Source of the DNA: Actinomycetota bacterium
GTDB taxonomy: Bacteria; Actinomycetota; Thermoleophilia; Gaiellales; Gaiellaceae
DNA length: 6,173 nt
Assembly (NCBI GenBank): GCA_013696595.1
Contig: JACCYG010000251.1
Location: 1-6,173, forward strand
Direction of reading: 5' to 3'
Made by a program: the position numbers and the translations under genes. This document shows, piece by piece, positions 1 through 4,799 of this stretch (its first letter is position 1; each line of letters begins with the position of its first letter). The notes under the pieces were generated by a model that made no database searches, was not told the origin of the DNA, and saw nothing but the letters and a program-made list of their open reading frames with translations.

Positions 1-48
1 AAAATCACCGCTCAACCGATGGTTTTCGTCAGTTCGTGGCGCGCGCAG

Positions 49-363
49 TTAGATCAGTTCGGCCCAATCAAAGTCGAACGAGAGCTGGTCGCTGCGATCG
101 AAAACGCGCTTGAACTTCGCACGGAACTCGTCCATGTCGCGGCAGTCCTTCATGATCGCGATCACGCCTCCCAACTGCCGGTGGAGCTTGTCGCGGCCGT
201 ATTCGCGAAGCCACTGATGGTGGTTCTGCCTGTAATGGGGCGCCGGGTTGAGCTCGCGCAGCCGCTTCCCAACGTCGCCGTCGATGCTGTCGTAGACGAA
301 CTTCATGACGTACTTCCCCCAGCGGATCGGACGATGGCGAGGCGAGTAACGCACGCCCTCCAA
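49..363 (-). CDS. Short stand-alone P63C-domain protein (phage Mx8 p63 C-terminal-like)
   Basis: The 104-residue product resembles the C-terminal part of the P63C domain, named after bacteriophage Mx8 protein p63. Recognisable elements are W15 followed by a VYD segment (23-25), an LRELNP segment (35-40) in the place of the family's 'L..LNP', an HHQWL segment (48-52), an amphipathic helix ending in GGVIAIMK (65-72) and an acidic-aromatic tail (SFDFDW). The molecular role of P63C proteins is not established. Usual P63C proteins are, as I recall, about 250-300 residues and begin with a KGG-type module; here that module is a separate upstream gene. The start is TTG at 363, supported by a GGAG five bases upstream and by lying only 11 bases after the stop of the KGG gene, which suggests translational coupling. 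It could be a truncated relic, but the intact frame and RBS argue for a real short version. Identification is from memory of the family. Confidence 0.72.
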   Translation of the reverse strand: MEGVRYSPRHRPIRWGKYVMKFVYDSIDGDVGKRLRELNPAPHYRQNHHQWLREYGRDKLHRQLGGVIAIMKDCRDMDEFRAKFKRVFDRSDQLSFDFDWAELI

Positions 364-374
364 AGAAGCTCCAG

Positions 375-623
375 CTAAGACTTTGAGCGGTTGTGCCAGC
401 GCGCAGCGGCGGCCTTCTTGGCTGCTTCGCGCCTCTGCTCTGGCGTCATCTTGGCCGCTCGCGCCTTGCCACCCTTGAGACCACCTTTGCGACCGAGCGC
501 GACCGCAGCGGGGTCCTTGCCCGCATCCGGGTCAGCCGGCAGCGCTTCGCCGGTGGCTTCGTCGACGAGCTGGCGGGCCAACTCGTTCACGTCCCGCGAG
601 CGTTTGCGGGAGCGGTCAGGCAT
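375..623 (-). CDS. KGG-repeat 'histone H1-like' small basic protein
   Basis: An 82-residue, strongly basic protein. Residues 1-30 carry the PDRSRKRSRDVNELARQ segment followed by VDEATGE, matching the N-terminus of widespread small proteins often auto-annotated as 'histone H1'. Residues 36-76 hold GKDPAAVALGRKGGLKGGKA, then a TPEQRREAAKKAAAARW helix. The GG-K-GG pattern resembles KGG stress-protein repeats and the N-terminal module of full-length P63C proteins. Nucleic-acid binding is plausible from charge and composition but unproven. The ATG start has an AAGGTGAG Shine-Dalgarno just upstream (rc of about 627-634). It precedes the P63C gene by 11 bp and follows the methyltransferase by 45 bp on the same strand, so an operon is likely. 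'Histone H1' should not be taken as a functional assignment. Confidence 0.75.
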   Translation of the reverse strand: MPDRSRKRSRDVNELARQLVDEATGEALPADPDAGKDPAAVALGRKGGLKGGKARAAKMTPEQRREAAKKAAAARWHNRSKS

Positions 624-668
624 GGGCTCACCTTACCACTCACGAGCGGGCGACCAGACGGGATCCGT

Positions 669-1352
669 CTACTGGCTGTTCTTGCGGGCGACTCCGTGTA
701 CCTGACGGCGCCGCAACCCTAGCGCCGTCATGAACGTCAGCGCCCGATAGACGGACGCGGGAAGCTTCCGGCTCGCCTGCGTGTAGCTGTACCGCCAGGC
801 GCTCGCAACTACCTCGGCGTGTTCGACTGTGTATTCAGCCTCCATGAGCAGGTTACCGAGCAGAAGCGGCGTCCATGTGTACAGATGGTGGTCCTTGTCG
901 TCGACGCGCGGCTTGCGTTGCGCTCGCCAGTCGTCAAGCGGAAGCCAGAGGATGAGTCGGCCGTCCGGTTTCAGCACGCGGCGGAGTTCACGAAGCTCAA
1001 GGAGCGGGTGGAGCGTATGTTCAAGCGCGTGGTTAGAGATCACGACATCCGCAGTCTCGTCTGGCAGCTCCGACGTGGCGGCGACCACTGTGAAACCTCG
1101 TTCCTGAGCGCGGACACGAGCGGGATCGTTCACCTCGACGCCGATCCGGCGGGCGGCTGACAGCTTCTCAAGCAACGCCCCGGTGCCGCAGCCGAAATCG
1201 ACCACCGTTTCGCCACCAGAGACATACGGAGCGAACTTCCACAGGTCCAGGACGGCGGACTGCTCTGCCAAGCGGTCCTGGAGCGCGAAATAGTCGCGCC
1301 CCTTGCCGCCCGTGAATCGAGAACTCGCCTCGCCCGCCTTTTGCCCAGTCAC
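669..1352 (-). CDS. Class I SAM-dependent methyltransferase
   Basis: Rossmann-fold methyltransferase of the Methyltransf_11/23 type, 227 residues from the GTG start. Numbered from that start: motif I VVDFGCGTG (50-58) binds S-adenosylmethionine; the acidic end of beta-2 is in GVEVN (E73); ISNHALEH (105-112) is the post-II/motif IV loop; LKPDG (about 127-131) is motif VI; HHLYTW (155-160) and LGNLL (165-169) match a subgroup I associate with polysaccharide or sugar-modification loci. The substrate cannot be read from sequence. A longer reading from TTG at 1379 adds nine residues, but that codon lies inside an IS terminal repeat (1376-1394), and neither start has a good Shine-Dalgarno, so the native 5' end may have been lost to the IS. 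The core fold looks complete. Downstream on the same strand is the KGG/P63C pair. Confidence 0.88.
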   Translation of the reverse strand: MTGQKAGEASSRFTGGKGRDYFALQDRLAEQSAVLDLWKFAPYVSGGETVVDFGCGTGALLEKLSAARRIGVEVNDPARVRAQERGFTVVAATSELPDETADVVISNHALEHTLHPLLELRELRRVLKPDGRLILWLPLDDWRAQRKPRVDDKDHHLYTWTPLLLGNLLMEAEYTVEHAEVVASAWRYSYTQASRKLPASVYRALTFMTALGLRRRQVHGVARKNSQ

Positions 1353-1375
1353 TCCCGTTCGATTTTTATCAACTC

Positions 1376-1394
1376 TCAAACTGACCCACTACCG
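1376..1394 (-). repeat. Variant IS terminal repeat (second element end)
   Basis: Read on the minus strand, this 19-base stretch is identical to the neighbouring IS end at 1399-1417 except for GG in place of CC at two adjacent positions. It points the opposite way, so it appears to be the end of a different IS copy, or a displaced end, extending leftward under the methyltransferase start. The sequence form TCAAACTGACCCACTAC is one I associate with ends of IS1-type elements. No matching partner end is seen further left in the window. Confidence 0.55.
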
Positions 1395-1401
1395 GCATCG
1401 G

Positions 1402-1418
1402 TAGTGCCTCAGTTTGAA
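1402..1418 (+). repeat. Left terminal inverted repeat
   Basis: This 17-base sequence is repeated exactly in inverted orientation at 1981-1997. It contains the TGA stop of the transposase remnant (complement of 1409-1411). Confidence 0.8.
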
Positions 1419-1606
1419 ATCGTTGGCTGACGCTTCTTGTACGAGCCACACTTGATCGGCGTGGCTTCGGCCGCTTCGAGCAGGTCGATGATGTCCTCGA
1501 TCTTCCAGACGCGATCCGCCACGCCGGCTGCGACGGCAGGGCTCGTGCCGAGGGTCTGATGCTTGCGGCAGTAGTTGTAGTGCATCGCGTCCAGGCAGAC
1601 TCGGCG
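1409..1606 (-). pseudogene. C-terminal remnant of an IS1-type transposase
   Basis: The open segment encodes 65 residues matching the C-terminus of transposases usually annotated as IS1 family: an AMHYNYCRKHQTL segment (the family's 'hYNF.R.HkTLR'), then TSPAVAAGVADRVW and IEDIIDLLEA, ending KCGSYKKR...ISN (the family's 'KRGPYKKR...ISN'). The stop TGA at 1409-1411 lies in the terminal repeat. The helix-turn-helix and DDE catalytic parts, some 200 or more residues, are absent, so it cannot be active. Immediately upstream and in the same frame is the TGA (1607-1609) that ends the 84-residue exported protein. There is no convincing start codon of its own apart from an internal ATG at the MHYN position. 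Family identity is recalled, not searched. Confidence 0.8.
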
Positions 1607-1861
1607 TCAGCCAACTGAGGTGTAGATATCGCTATCGCTGGTGCCGCTGTCACTGATGCCGGCGCCGCGTGTGTCGTCGTCATCGTCCTCCGCGACCATG
1701 TCGAGGCGGTCGTCAGCGTCGATCTTTCGCGCGTCCGCACCAACGACGAGCTGCACTGGCAGCAGGTCATCAGATTGCGGCCAGTTGGCCCATACCACGC
1801 ATGACCCCCCGAACACGAGGATGACGGCGACGATCACAGTTGCCGCCCTACCCATGCTCAT
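1607..1861 (-). CDS. Small exported or membrane-anchored protein, function unknown
   Basis: 84 residues. Residues 7-25 form one hydrophobic segment (ATVIVAVILVFGG then CVVWA) after a short N-terminus with one Arg, consistent with a signal peptide or an N-terminal anchor; the Cys at 21 lacks a standard lipobox. The rest is extracytoplasmic by prediction, acidic, with a run of Asp (59-63) and a Ser/Asp/Gly-rich tail. I do not recognise the family. The ATG at 1861 is chosen because GAGGAGG sits eight bases upstream; the frame stays open above it but has no better signal. A six-codon ORF with its own RBS ends on this start (ATGA overlap). The gene sits inside the IS-bounded unit, directly ahead of the transposase remnant in the same frame, so it is a likely passenger. 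Confidence 0.6.
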   Translation of the reverse strand: MSMGRAATVIVAVILVFGGSCVVWANWPQSDDLLPVQLVVGADARKIDADDRLDMVAEDDDDDTRGAGISDSGTSDSDIYTSVG

Positions 1862-1878
1862 CTGTAACGCCTCCTCAT
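1858..1878 (-). CDS. Putative six-codon leader peptide (MRRRYR)
   Basis: An ATG at 1878 begins ATG AGG AGG CGT TAC AGA TGA, and the TGA overlaps the ATG of the exported-protein gene as ATGA. It has its own GAGGAGG seven bases upstream, inside a duplicated ten-base sequence (complements of 1867-1876 and 1883-1892). The two AGG codons are themselves the Shine-Dalgarno of the next gene. It could couple or limit translation of the exported protein through Arg AGG codons, or be a by-product of the small duplication. Translation is unproven. Confidence 0.3.
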   Translation of the reverse strand: MRRRYR

Positions 1879-1892
1879 ATGTACGCCTCCTC
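1867..1892 (-). repeat. Tandem ten-base duplication carrying two Shine-Dalgarno sites
   Basis: The sequence ACGCCTCCTC occurs at 1867-1876 and again at 1883-1892 (16-base offset). On the minus strand each copy supplies GAGGAGG: one for the 84-residue protein and one for the six-codon leader. Confidence 0.6.
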
Positions 1893-1980
1893 AGCGCGGG
1901 CCGGGTTCGATGTCGCACGAAGTGTTACCGCAAACGGTGAGACAGCCACTAAGACTGGCGTGAGAATCCCATTCGCGGAA

Positions 1981-1997
1981 TTCAAACTGAGGCACTA
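1981..1997 (-). repeat. Right terminal inverted repeat
   Basis: Exact inverted copy of 1402-1418. To its right, bases 1998-2201 do not belong to the IS unit. Confidence 0.8.
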
Positions 1998-2201
1998 TCC
2001 CCGCATCCACTTTCAAGACCTTCACATACAAGTTGCGTCTCTCCCTGTCGTTGACGAAGATGGCAACAAGATGTCCGAAAAATGTCCGTCCGCGCCGAAA
2101 TCGGTTGTTGACGGCGACCGGCGCTTGTGGTCGACGTTTCCGCAAGACGGCACGTAGAGCCAGGTTCATCCAACCCGTGCCAACTGGGTCCAACCGCTGG
2201 C
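1998..2201. other. Gene-free island edge between IS end and tRNA scar
   Basis: Together with 1862-1980 this makes about 340 bases without a recognisable gene. Base composition is mixed and low for the window. A plus-strand frame is open across it and stops at 2155-2157, but it has no motif I recognise and begins only inside the IS unit. The one local pattern is ATGTCCG at 2071-2077 and 2082-2088, an 11-base offset. This is where an integrase gene end or its arm-binding sites would be expected beside the attachment core; neither is demonstrated. Confidence 0.5.
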
Positions 2202-2248
2202 CTGCCCTGCGGAGGCAGAGGTCGCATGTTCGAATCATGCCGGGCGCA
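2202..2248 (+). pseudogene. 3' half of tRNA-Arg (GCG), probable attachment-site core
   Basis: A complete anticodon arm (stem CTGCC/GGCAG at 2202-2206 and 2214-2218; loop CTGCGGA at 2207-2213, anticodon GCG), a five-base variable loop, a perfect T arm (GCATG, loop TTCGAAT, CATGC at 2224-2240), the acceptor 3' strand CGGGCGC (2241-2247) and discriminator A (2248). The required 5' strand GCGCCCG and a D arm are absent: bases 2174-2201 do not pair or resemble them. Arg identity comes from the anticodon and the CGGGCGC acceptor. Exact retention from anticodon stem to 3' end is what integrative elements leave at the distal end of a tRNA target. It is not a functional tRNA. Confidence 0.8.
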
Positions 2249-2278
2249 TGAGCGCCGCCGCGGAGCGCCTATTCGTAG

Positions 2279-2298
2279 GGGCGGGGCCTTCCCCGTCC
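2279..2298 (+). terminator. Stable hairpin downstream of tRNA scar
   Basis: An eight-pair stem (2279-2286 with 2291-2298, one G-U pair) and loop CCTT. It lies where the original tRNA-Arg terminator should be, but no T-run follows, so termination is uncertain. Confidence 0.3.
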
Positions 2299-2333
2299 GC
2301 GGCCACGCGTCCCTGTCGAAGCGGGCACGCCGG

Positions 2334-2339
2334 TAGAGT
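2334..2339 (+). promoter_or_regulatory. -10-like box of the aminopeptidase gene
   Basis: TAGAGT ends eight bases before the TTG start at 2348, a spacing typical of leaderless actinobacterial transcripts, and no Shine-Dalgarno is present. No convincing -35 is visible. The same box-to-start spacing recurs at 3856-3861. Confidence 0.4.
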
Positions 2340-2347
2340 CGCGCGTC

Positions 2348-3550
2348 TTGACTGCCGCGGACAAACGGCTCGACGCGTACGCGCAGCTGATCGTCGAGGT
2401 CGGCGTCAATCTCGAAGAGGGTCAGATGCTCGACCTGACCGCGCATGTCGAGCATGCGCCGCTCGTGCGCGCGATCACCGAAGCCGCCTATCGGGCGGGT
2501 GCGCGCTACGTCGACGTCCTGTACGCGGATGCGTGGGTGCGGCGGGCGAAGGTCGAGCACGCCTCCGACGACGTCCTCGGCTGGACGCCGCCCTGGCTTG
2601 CGAAGAGAGTCGAAGCCTTCGGCGACCGCGGCGCCATGATCAGGGTGGAGGGCGATCCGGCGCCAGGCCTCCTGGGAGATCTGGACGGCCACCGTGTCGC
2701 GCACTCGCGGATGCGCGCGTACACGGAGGAAGAGCTTCGCCTGAAGAACGAGCGCCTGGTCAACTGGACGATCGTCGGCTATCCGACGGAGGGCTGGGCC
2801 AGGACCGTGTTCGGCGAGCCTGACGTAGACCGGCTCTGGGACGCGATCGCCAAGACGGTCCGGCTCGACGAGCCCGATCCTGTGGAAGCGTGGCGCGCAC
2901 ACGTCGAGCGGCTGCGCGCGCGGGCGCGTGCGCTGAACGCGCTGGAGCTCGACGCCGTTCGCTTCCAGGGTCCTGGGACCGACCTCACTGTCGGCCTCCT
3001 GTCGCAATCTCGCTGGGGCGGGGCGGCGGAGCAAACGGTGTGGGGGCGGCCGCATGTCCCGAATGTGCCGACCGAGGAGGTCTTCACGACACCGGATGCG
3101 CGGCGGACCGAGGGTATCGTCCGTTCGACGAGACCGCTTGCCGTGCAGGGAGCGATCGTGCGCGATCTCGAGATGCGGTTCGAAGGCGGTCGCGCTTCGG
3201 ACGTCCGCGCGACCGAGGGCGCAGACGTCGTGCGAGGCCAGATGGAGTTCGACGATGGCGCGGCCATGCTCGGCGAGGTGGCGCTCGTCGACCGCTCGTC
3301 CCGCGTCGGGCGAACCGGTGTGACCTTCTTCTCCACGCTGTACGACGAGAACGCGACGTCGCACATCGCCTACGGCCAAGGGCTCCTCCGGGGCATCGAA
3401 GGGGCGGAGCGGGTCGAGGGCATCTCGCAGTCCGCGATCCACACGGATTTCATGATCGGCGGGCCCGAAATCGCCGTCGACGGCCTCGCGCGCGACGGGC
3501 GCGTCGTCCCGATCATCCGTGAGGACGTCTGGCAGCTCTCCGAGAGCTAG
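2348..3550 (+). CDS. M29-family metallo-aminopeptidase
   Basis: 400 residues, the usual length for the M29 (AmpS/AmpT, 'thermophilic aminopeptidase') family. These cytoplasmic dimeric enzymes use two metal ions to release N-terminal residues from peptides. Family hallmarks are present in order: PNVPTEEVFTTPD (238-250) with a metal-ligand Glu at 243/244, LGEVALV with Glu310, ENATSHIAYG with His339, and IHTDFMIGG with His365 and Asp367. Glu310 to His339 is 29 residues, as in AmpT (E316-H345). The Tyr reported as catalytic in AmpT (seven residues after that His) appears here as Leu346, though a nearby Tyr342 may serve; this alignment is by eye. TTG at 2348 is chosen because family homology starts there and a -10-like box lies eight bases upstream. 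The stop overlaps the convergent Rieske gene by four bases (CTAG). It is the first host gene after the tRNA scar. Confidence 0.9.
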   Translation: MTAADKRLDAYAQLIVEVGVNLEEGQMLDLTAHVEHAPLVRAITEAAYRAGARYVDVLYADAWVRRAKVEHASDDVLGWTPPWLAKRVEAFGDRGAMIRVEGDPAPGLLGDLDGHRVAHSRMRAYTEEELRLKNERLVNWTIVGYPTEGWARTVFGEPDVDRLWDAIAKTVRLDEPDPVEAWRAHVERLRARARALNALELDAVRFQGPGTDLTVGLLSQSRWGGAAEQTVWGRPHVPNVPTEEVFTTPDARRTEGIVRSTRPLAVQGAIVRDLEMRFEGGRASDVRATEGADVVRGQMEFDDGAAMLGEVALVDRSSRVGRTGVTFFSTLYDENATSHIAYGQGLLRGIEGAERVEGISQSAIHTDFMIGGPEIAVDGLARDGRVVPIIREDVWQLSES

Positions 3551-3849
3551 TCCTCGACCGCGATCCAGATCGCTTCGTCGCGAAGCTCGGCGGGGTACCG
3601 CTTGGCGGCGTGGGCGCCGGCGAGACAGGCGCCCGTCGAGAGGTCGAACCTCCACCCGTGGAATGCACACGCCAGGACCGAGCCGAGCACCTCGCCTTCG
3701 ACGAGCGGGTTCCCTTCGTGCGGACACGCGTTCTCGAAGGCGTGGACACTCCCGTCGACGAGGAACAGGGCGACCTCCCGACCGTCGACGTCGACGACTG
3801 CGCGACCGCTCTCGAGCGCCTGGACCGGAACGCTGTGCCAGTGCGCCAT
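3547..3849 (-). CDS. Small Rieske [2Fe-2S] ferredoxin
   Basis: 100 residues, a single Rieske domain. Box 1 is CPHEGNPL (C42, H44) and box 2 is CAFHGWRF (C61, H64), together the C-x-H...C-x2-H ligand set for a [2Fe-2S] cluster. The size and lack of a signal peptide or membrane helix fit the soluble ferredoxin component of ring-hydroxylating oxygenases or NirD-like proteins, which pass electrons to a partner oxygenase or reductase. No such partner is in the window. ATG at 3849 is preceded on the minus strand by TAGTCT ending seven bases upstream, which suggests a leaderless mRNA; the AGGGAG next to the ATG is too close to act as a Shine-Dalgarno. Head-to-head with the cyclodeaminase-family gene (20 bp), tail-to-tail with the aminopeptidase (4-base overlap). 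Confidence 0.92.
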   Translation of the reverse strand: MAHWHSVPVQALESGRAVVDVDGREVALFLVDGSVHAFENACPHEGNPLVEGEVLGSVLACAFHGWRFDLSTGACLAGAHAAKRYPAELRDEAIWIAVED

Positions 3850-3869
3850 GCTCCCTAGACTAGCCCGGC
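3850..3869. promoter_or_regulatory. Compact bidirectional promoter with overlapping -10 boxes
   Basis: The 20-bp gap between divergent start codons contains TAGACTA (3856-3862). On the plus strand TAGACT (3856-3861) ends eight bases before the GTG at 3870; on the minus strand TAGTCT (complement of 3857-3862) ends seven bases before the ATG at 3849. The two -10-like boxes share five base pairs, so the start sites would lie within or next to the start codons and transcription in the two directions should compete. -35 elements would fall inside the coding regions and are not evident. Confidence 0.5.
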
Positions 3870-4799
3870 GTGGCCCTTCTCCTGCGTGAATCCGAAGTCG
3901 AAGAGCTCCTCTCGCCCGCCGACGCGGTCGAGGCGGTCGAGGGCTGCTTCGCCCGGCTCGCGCGGGGCGCCGTCGAGAACCGTCCCCGCTTCCGCCTCGG
4001 GCTCGAGGACGGCCTCTTGCACGTTCTGGCCGCGGCGGACCTCGAGCTCGGCGTCGCGGGTCACAAGACCTACGGGACTTTTCGCGAGGGAGCGCGCTTC
4101 GTCGTTCTCCTCTTCGCTGCCGACCGCCCCGAGCTCCTGGCGGTCGTCGAGGCGGATCGGCTCGGCCAGCGCCGGACGGGCGCGGCGAGCGCCGTCGCGG
4201 CGAAATACCTGGCGCGCCCCGACGCGCGCACCCTCGGGGTGATCGGCTGCGGCTGGCAGGCCGAGAGCCAAATCGAGGCGATCCGCGCCGCGCTCCCTGC
4301 GATCGAGCACGTCGTCGTCTACTGCAGGACGGATGAGCGCAAGCGTGACTTCTGTGAGCGTCTCGGCGCCGAGCCCGGAGAGTGGTACCGCGATGCGGCC
4401 GAGCAGGACATCGTCGTGACGGCGACGAGCTCGCGCGATCCGGTTTTACGCGGCGAATGGCTCAAGCCCGGCGCGCTCGTCTGTGCGATCGGCGCGAACC
4501 GGATCGAAGCACGCGAGCTCGACAACGCGGTCGTCGAGCGTGCGGCCTTCGTCTGCTGCGACTCGAAGGAGCAGGCGCGGATCGAGGCGGGCGACATCGT
4601 GGAGCCCGTCGAGCGGGGCGTCCTCGACTGGCTCGAGGTGCACGAGCTTGCCGAGGTCGTCGGCGGCGAGGTTCCCGGGCGGCAGAAGGACGAAGACATC
4701 GTCCTCTTCAAGAGCCTCGGGATCGCGGCCGAAGATCTCGCCGTCGCGAAACTCGTGCTCGACCGCGCCGAGGCACGCGGCCTCGGCACACAGCTCTAA
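3870..4799 (+). CDS. Ornithine cyclodeaminase / mu-crystallin family protein
   Basis: 309 residues, full length for the OCD/mu-crystallin family, NAD(P)-dependent enzymes that include ornithine cyclodeaminase, archaeal alanine dehydrogenase and ketimine reductases. Visible landmarks: N-terminal substrate-domain Arg (40/42), GHKTYG with Lys66, RRTGAASAVAAKYL (101-114) with the conserved Arg, the Rossmann turn GVIGCGWQA (123-131), TATSSRDPVL (184-193), AIGAN then RELD (206-218) with Asp218, DSKEQARIEAGDI (231-243) and FKSLGIAAEDLAVAKLV (280-296). Substrate cannot be fixed from this; the specific 'ornithine' name is not justified. The GTG start is supported by family alignment and by the -10-like box eight bases upstream. 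The stop overlaps the convergent acetyltransferase by four bases (CTAA). Confidence 0.9.
   Translation: MALLLRESEVEELLSPADAVEAVEGCFARLARGAVENRPRFRLGLEDGLLHVLAAADLELGVAGHKTYGTFREGARFVVLLFAADRPELLAVVEADRLGQRRTGAASAVAAKYLARPDARTLGVIGCGWQAESQIEAIRAALPAIEHVVVYCRTDERKRDFCERLGAEPGEWYRDAAEQDIVVTATSSRDPVLRGEWLKPGALVCAIGANRIEARELDNAVVERAAFVCCDSKEQARIEAGDIVEPVERGVLDWLEVHELAEVVGGEVPGRQKDEDIVLFKSLGIAAEDLAVAKLVLDRAEARGLGTQL

Larger units (their letters stand above)
1402..1997 (-). mobile_element. 596-bp defective IS1-type unit with 17-bp terminal inverted repeats and a passenger gene
   Basis: Perfect 17-bp inverted repeats (TAGTGCCTCAGTTTGAA at 1402-1418; its complement at 1981-1997) bound this unit. The transposase reading frame ends inside the left repeat, as is usual when an IS end overlaps the stop codon. 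Only about 65 C-terminal codons of the transposase remain; the rest is replaced by a gene for an 84-residue exported protein. The unit is therefore non-autonomous but could be mobilised in trans by a full-length relative. No direct target duplication is evident: the left flank is another IS end and the right flank differs. Whether it ever moved as a unit is inference. Confidence 0.65.
1..2248. mobile_element. Right end of a tRNA-Arg-integrated genomic island (partial)
   Basis: The stretch ends at a truncated 3' half of a tRNA-Arg, the usual product of site-specific integration by a tyrosine recombinase into a tRNA gene. It carries typical island contents: a phage-related P63C protein, a KGG-repeat protein, a lone methyltransferase and IS remnants. 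Its base composition is less GC-rich than the DNA to the right, and its small genes use clear Shine-Dalgarno sites, unlike the genes to the right. No integrase is visible, so the element may be decayed or its integrase may lie at the far end beyond the window. The tRNA fragment and gene content are seen; the island interpretation is inference. The left limit is outside the window. Confidence 0.5.

Noticed and set aside
1..26. A-rich and T-rich ends flanking ACCG/CCG resembling a terminator after the P63C gene
   Set aside because: The arms pair poorly; no continuous stem of useful length could be drawn.
19..378. A plus-strand 119-codon open frame
   Set aside because: It is antisense to the P63C gene, whose minus-strand frame has family similarity and an RBS.
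1369..1770. A 133-codon minus-strand open frame across the IS remnant
   Set aside because: The neighbouring frame carries the recognisable transposase C-terminus and the exported protein; this one is Ser/Thr/Arg-rich noise.
1840..2157. A plus-strand open frame ending 45 bases before the tRNA scar, considered as an integrase tail
   Set aside because: No tyrosine-recombinase motif is visible and much of the frame lies within the IS unit.
2176..2201. A possible tRNA 5' half completing the tRNA-Arg
   Set aside because: No GCGCCCG-like acceptor strand and no D arm at the required distance; the tRNA is truncated.
1982..3727. A 581-codon minus-strand open frame
   Set aside because: It runs antisense to the M29 aminopeptidase and through the tRNA fragment (giving the familiar spurious 'DSNMRPLPPQ' peptide). 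It is Arg/Pro-rich without domains, as expected for a GC-rich shadow frame.
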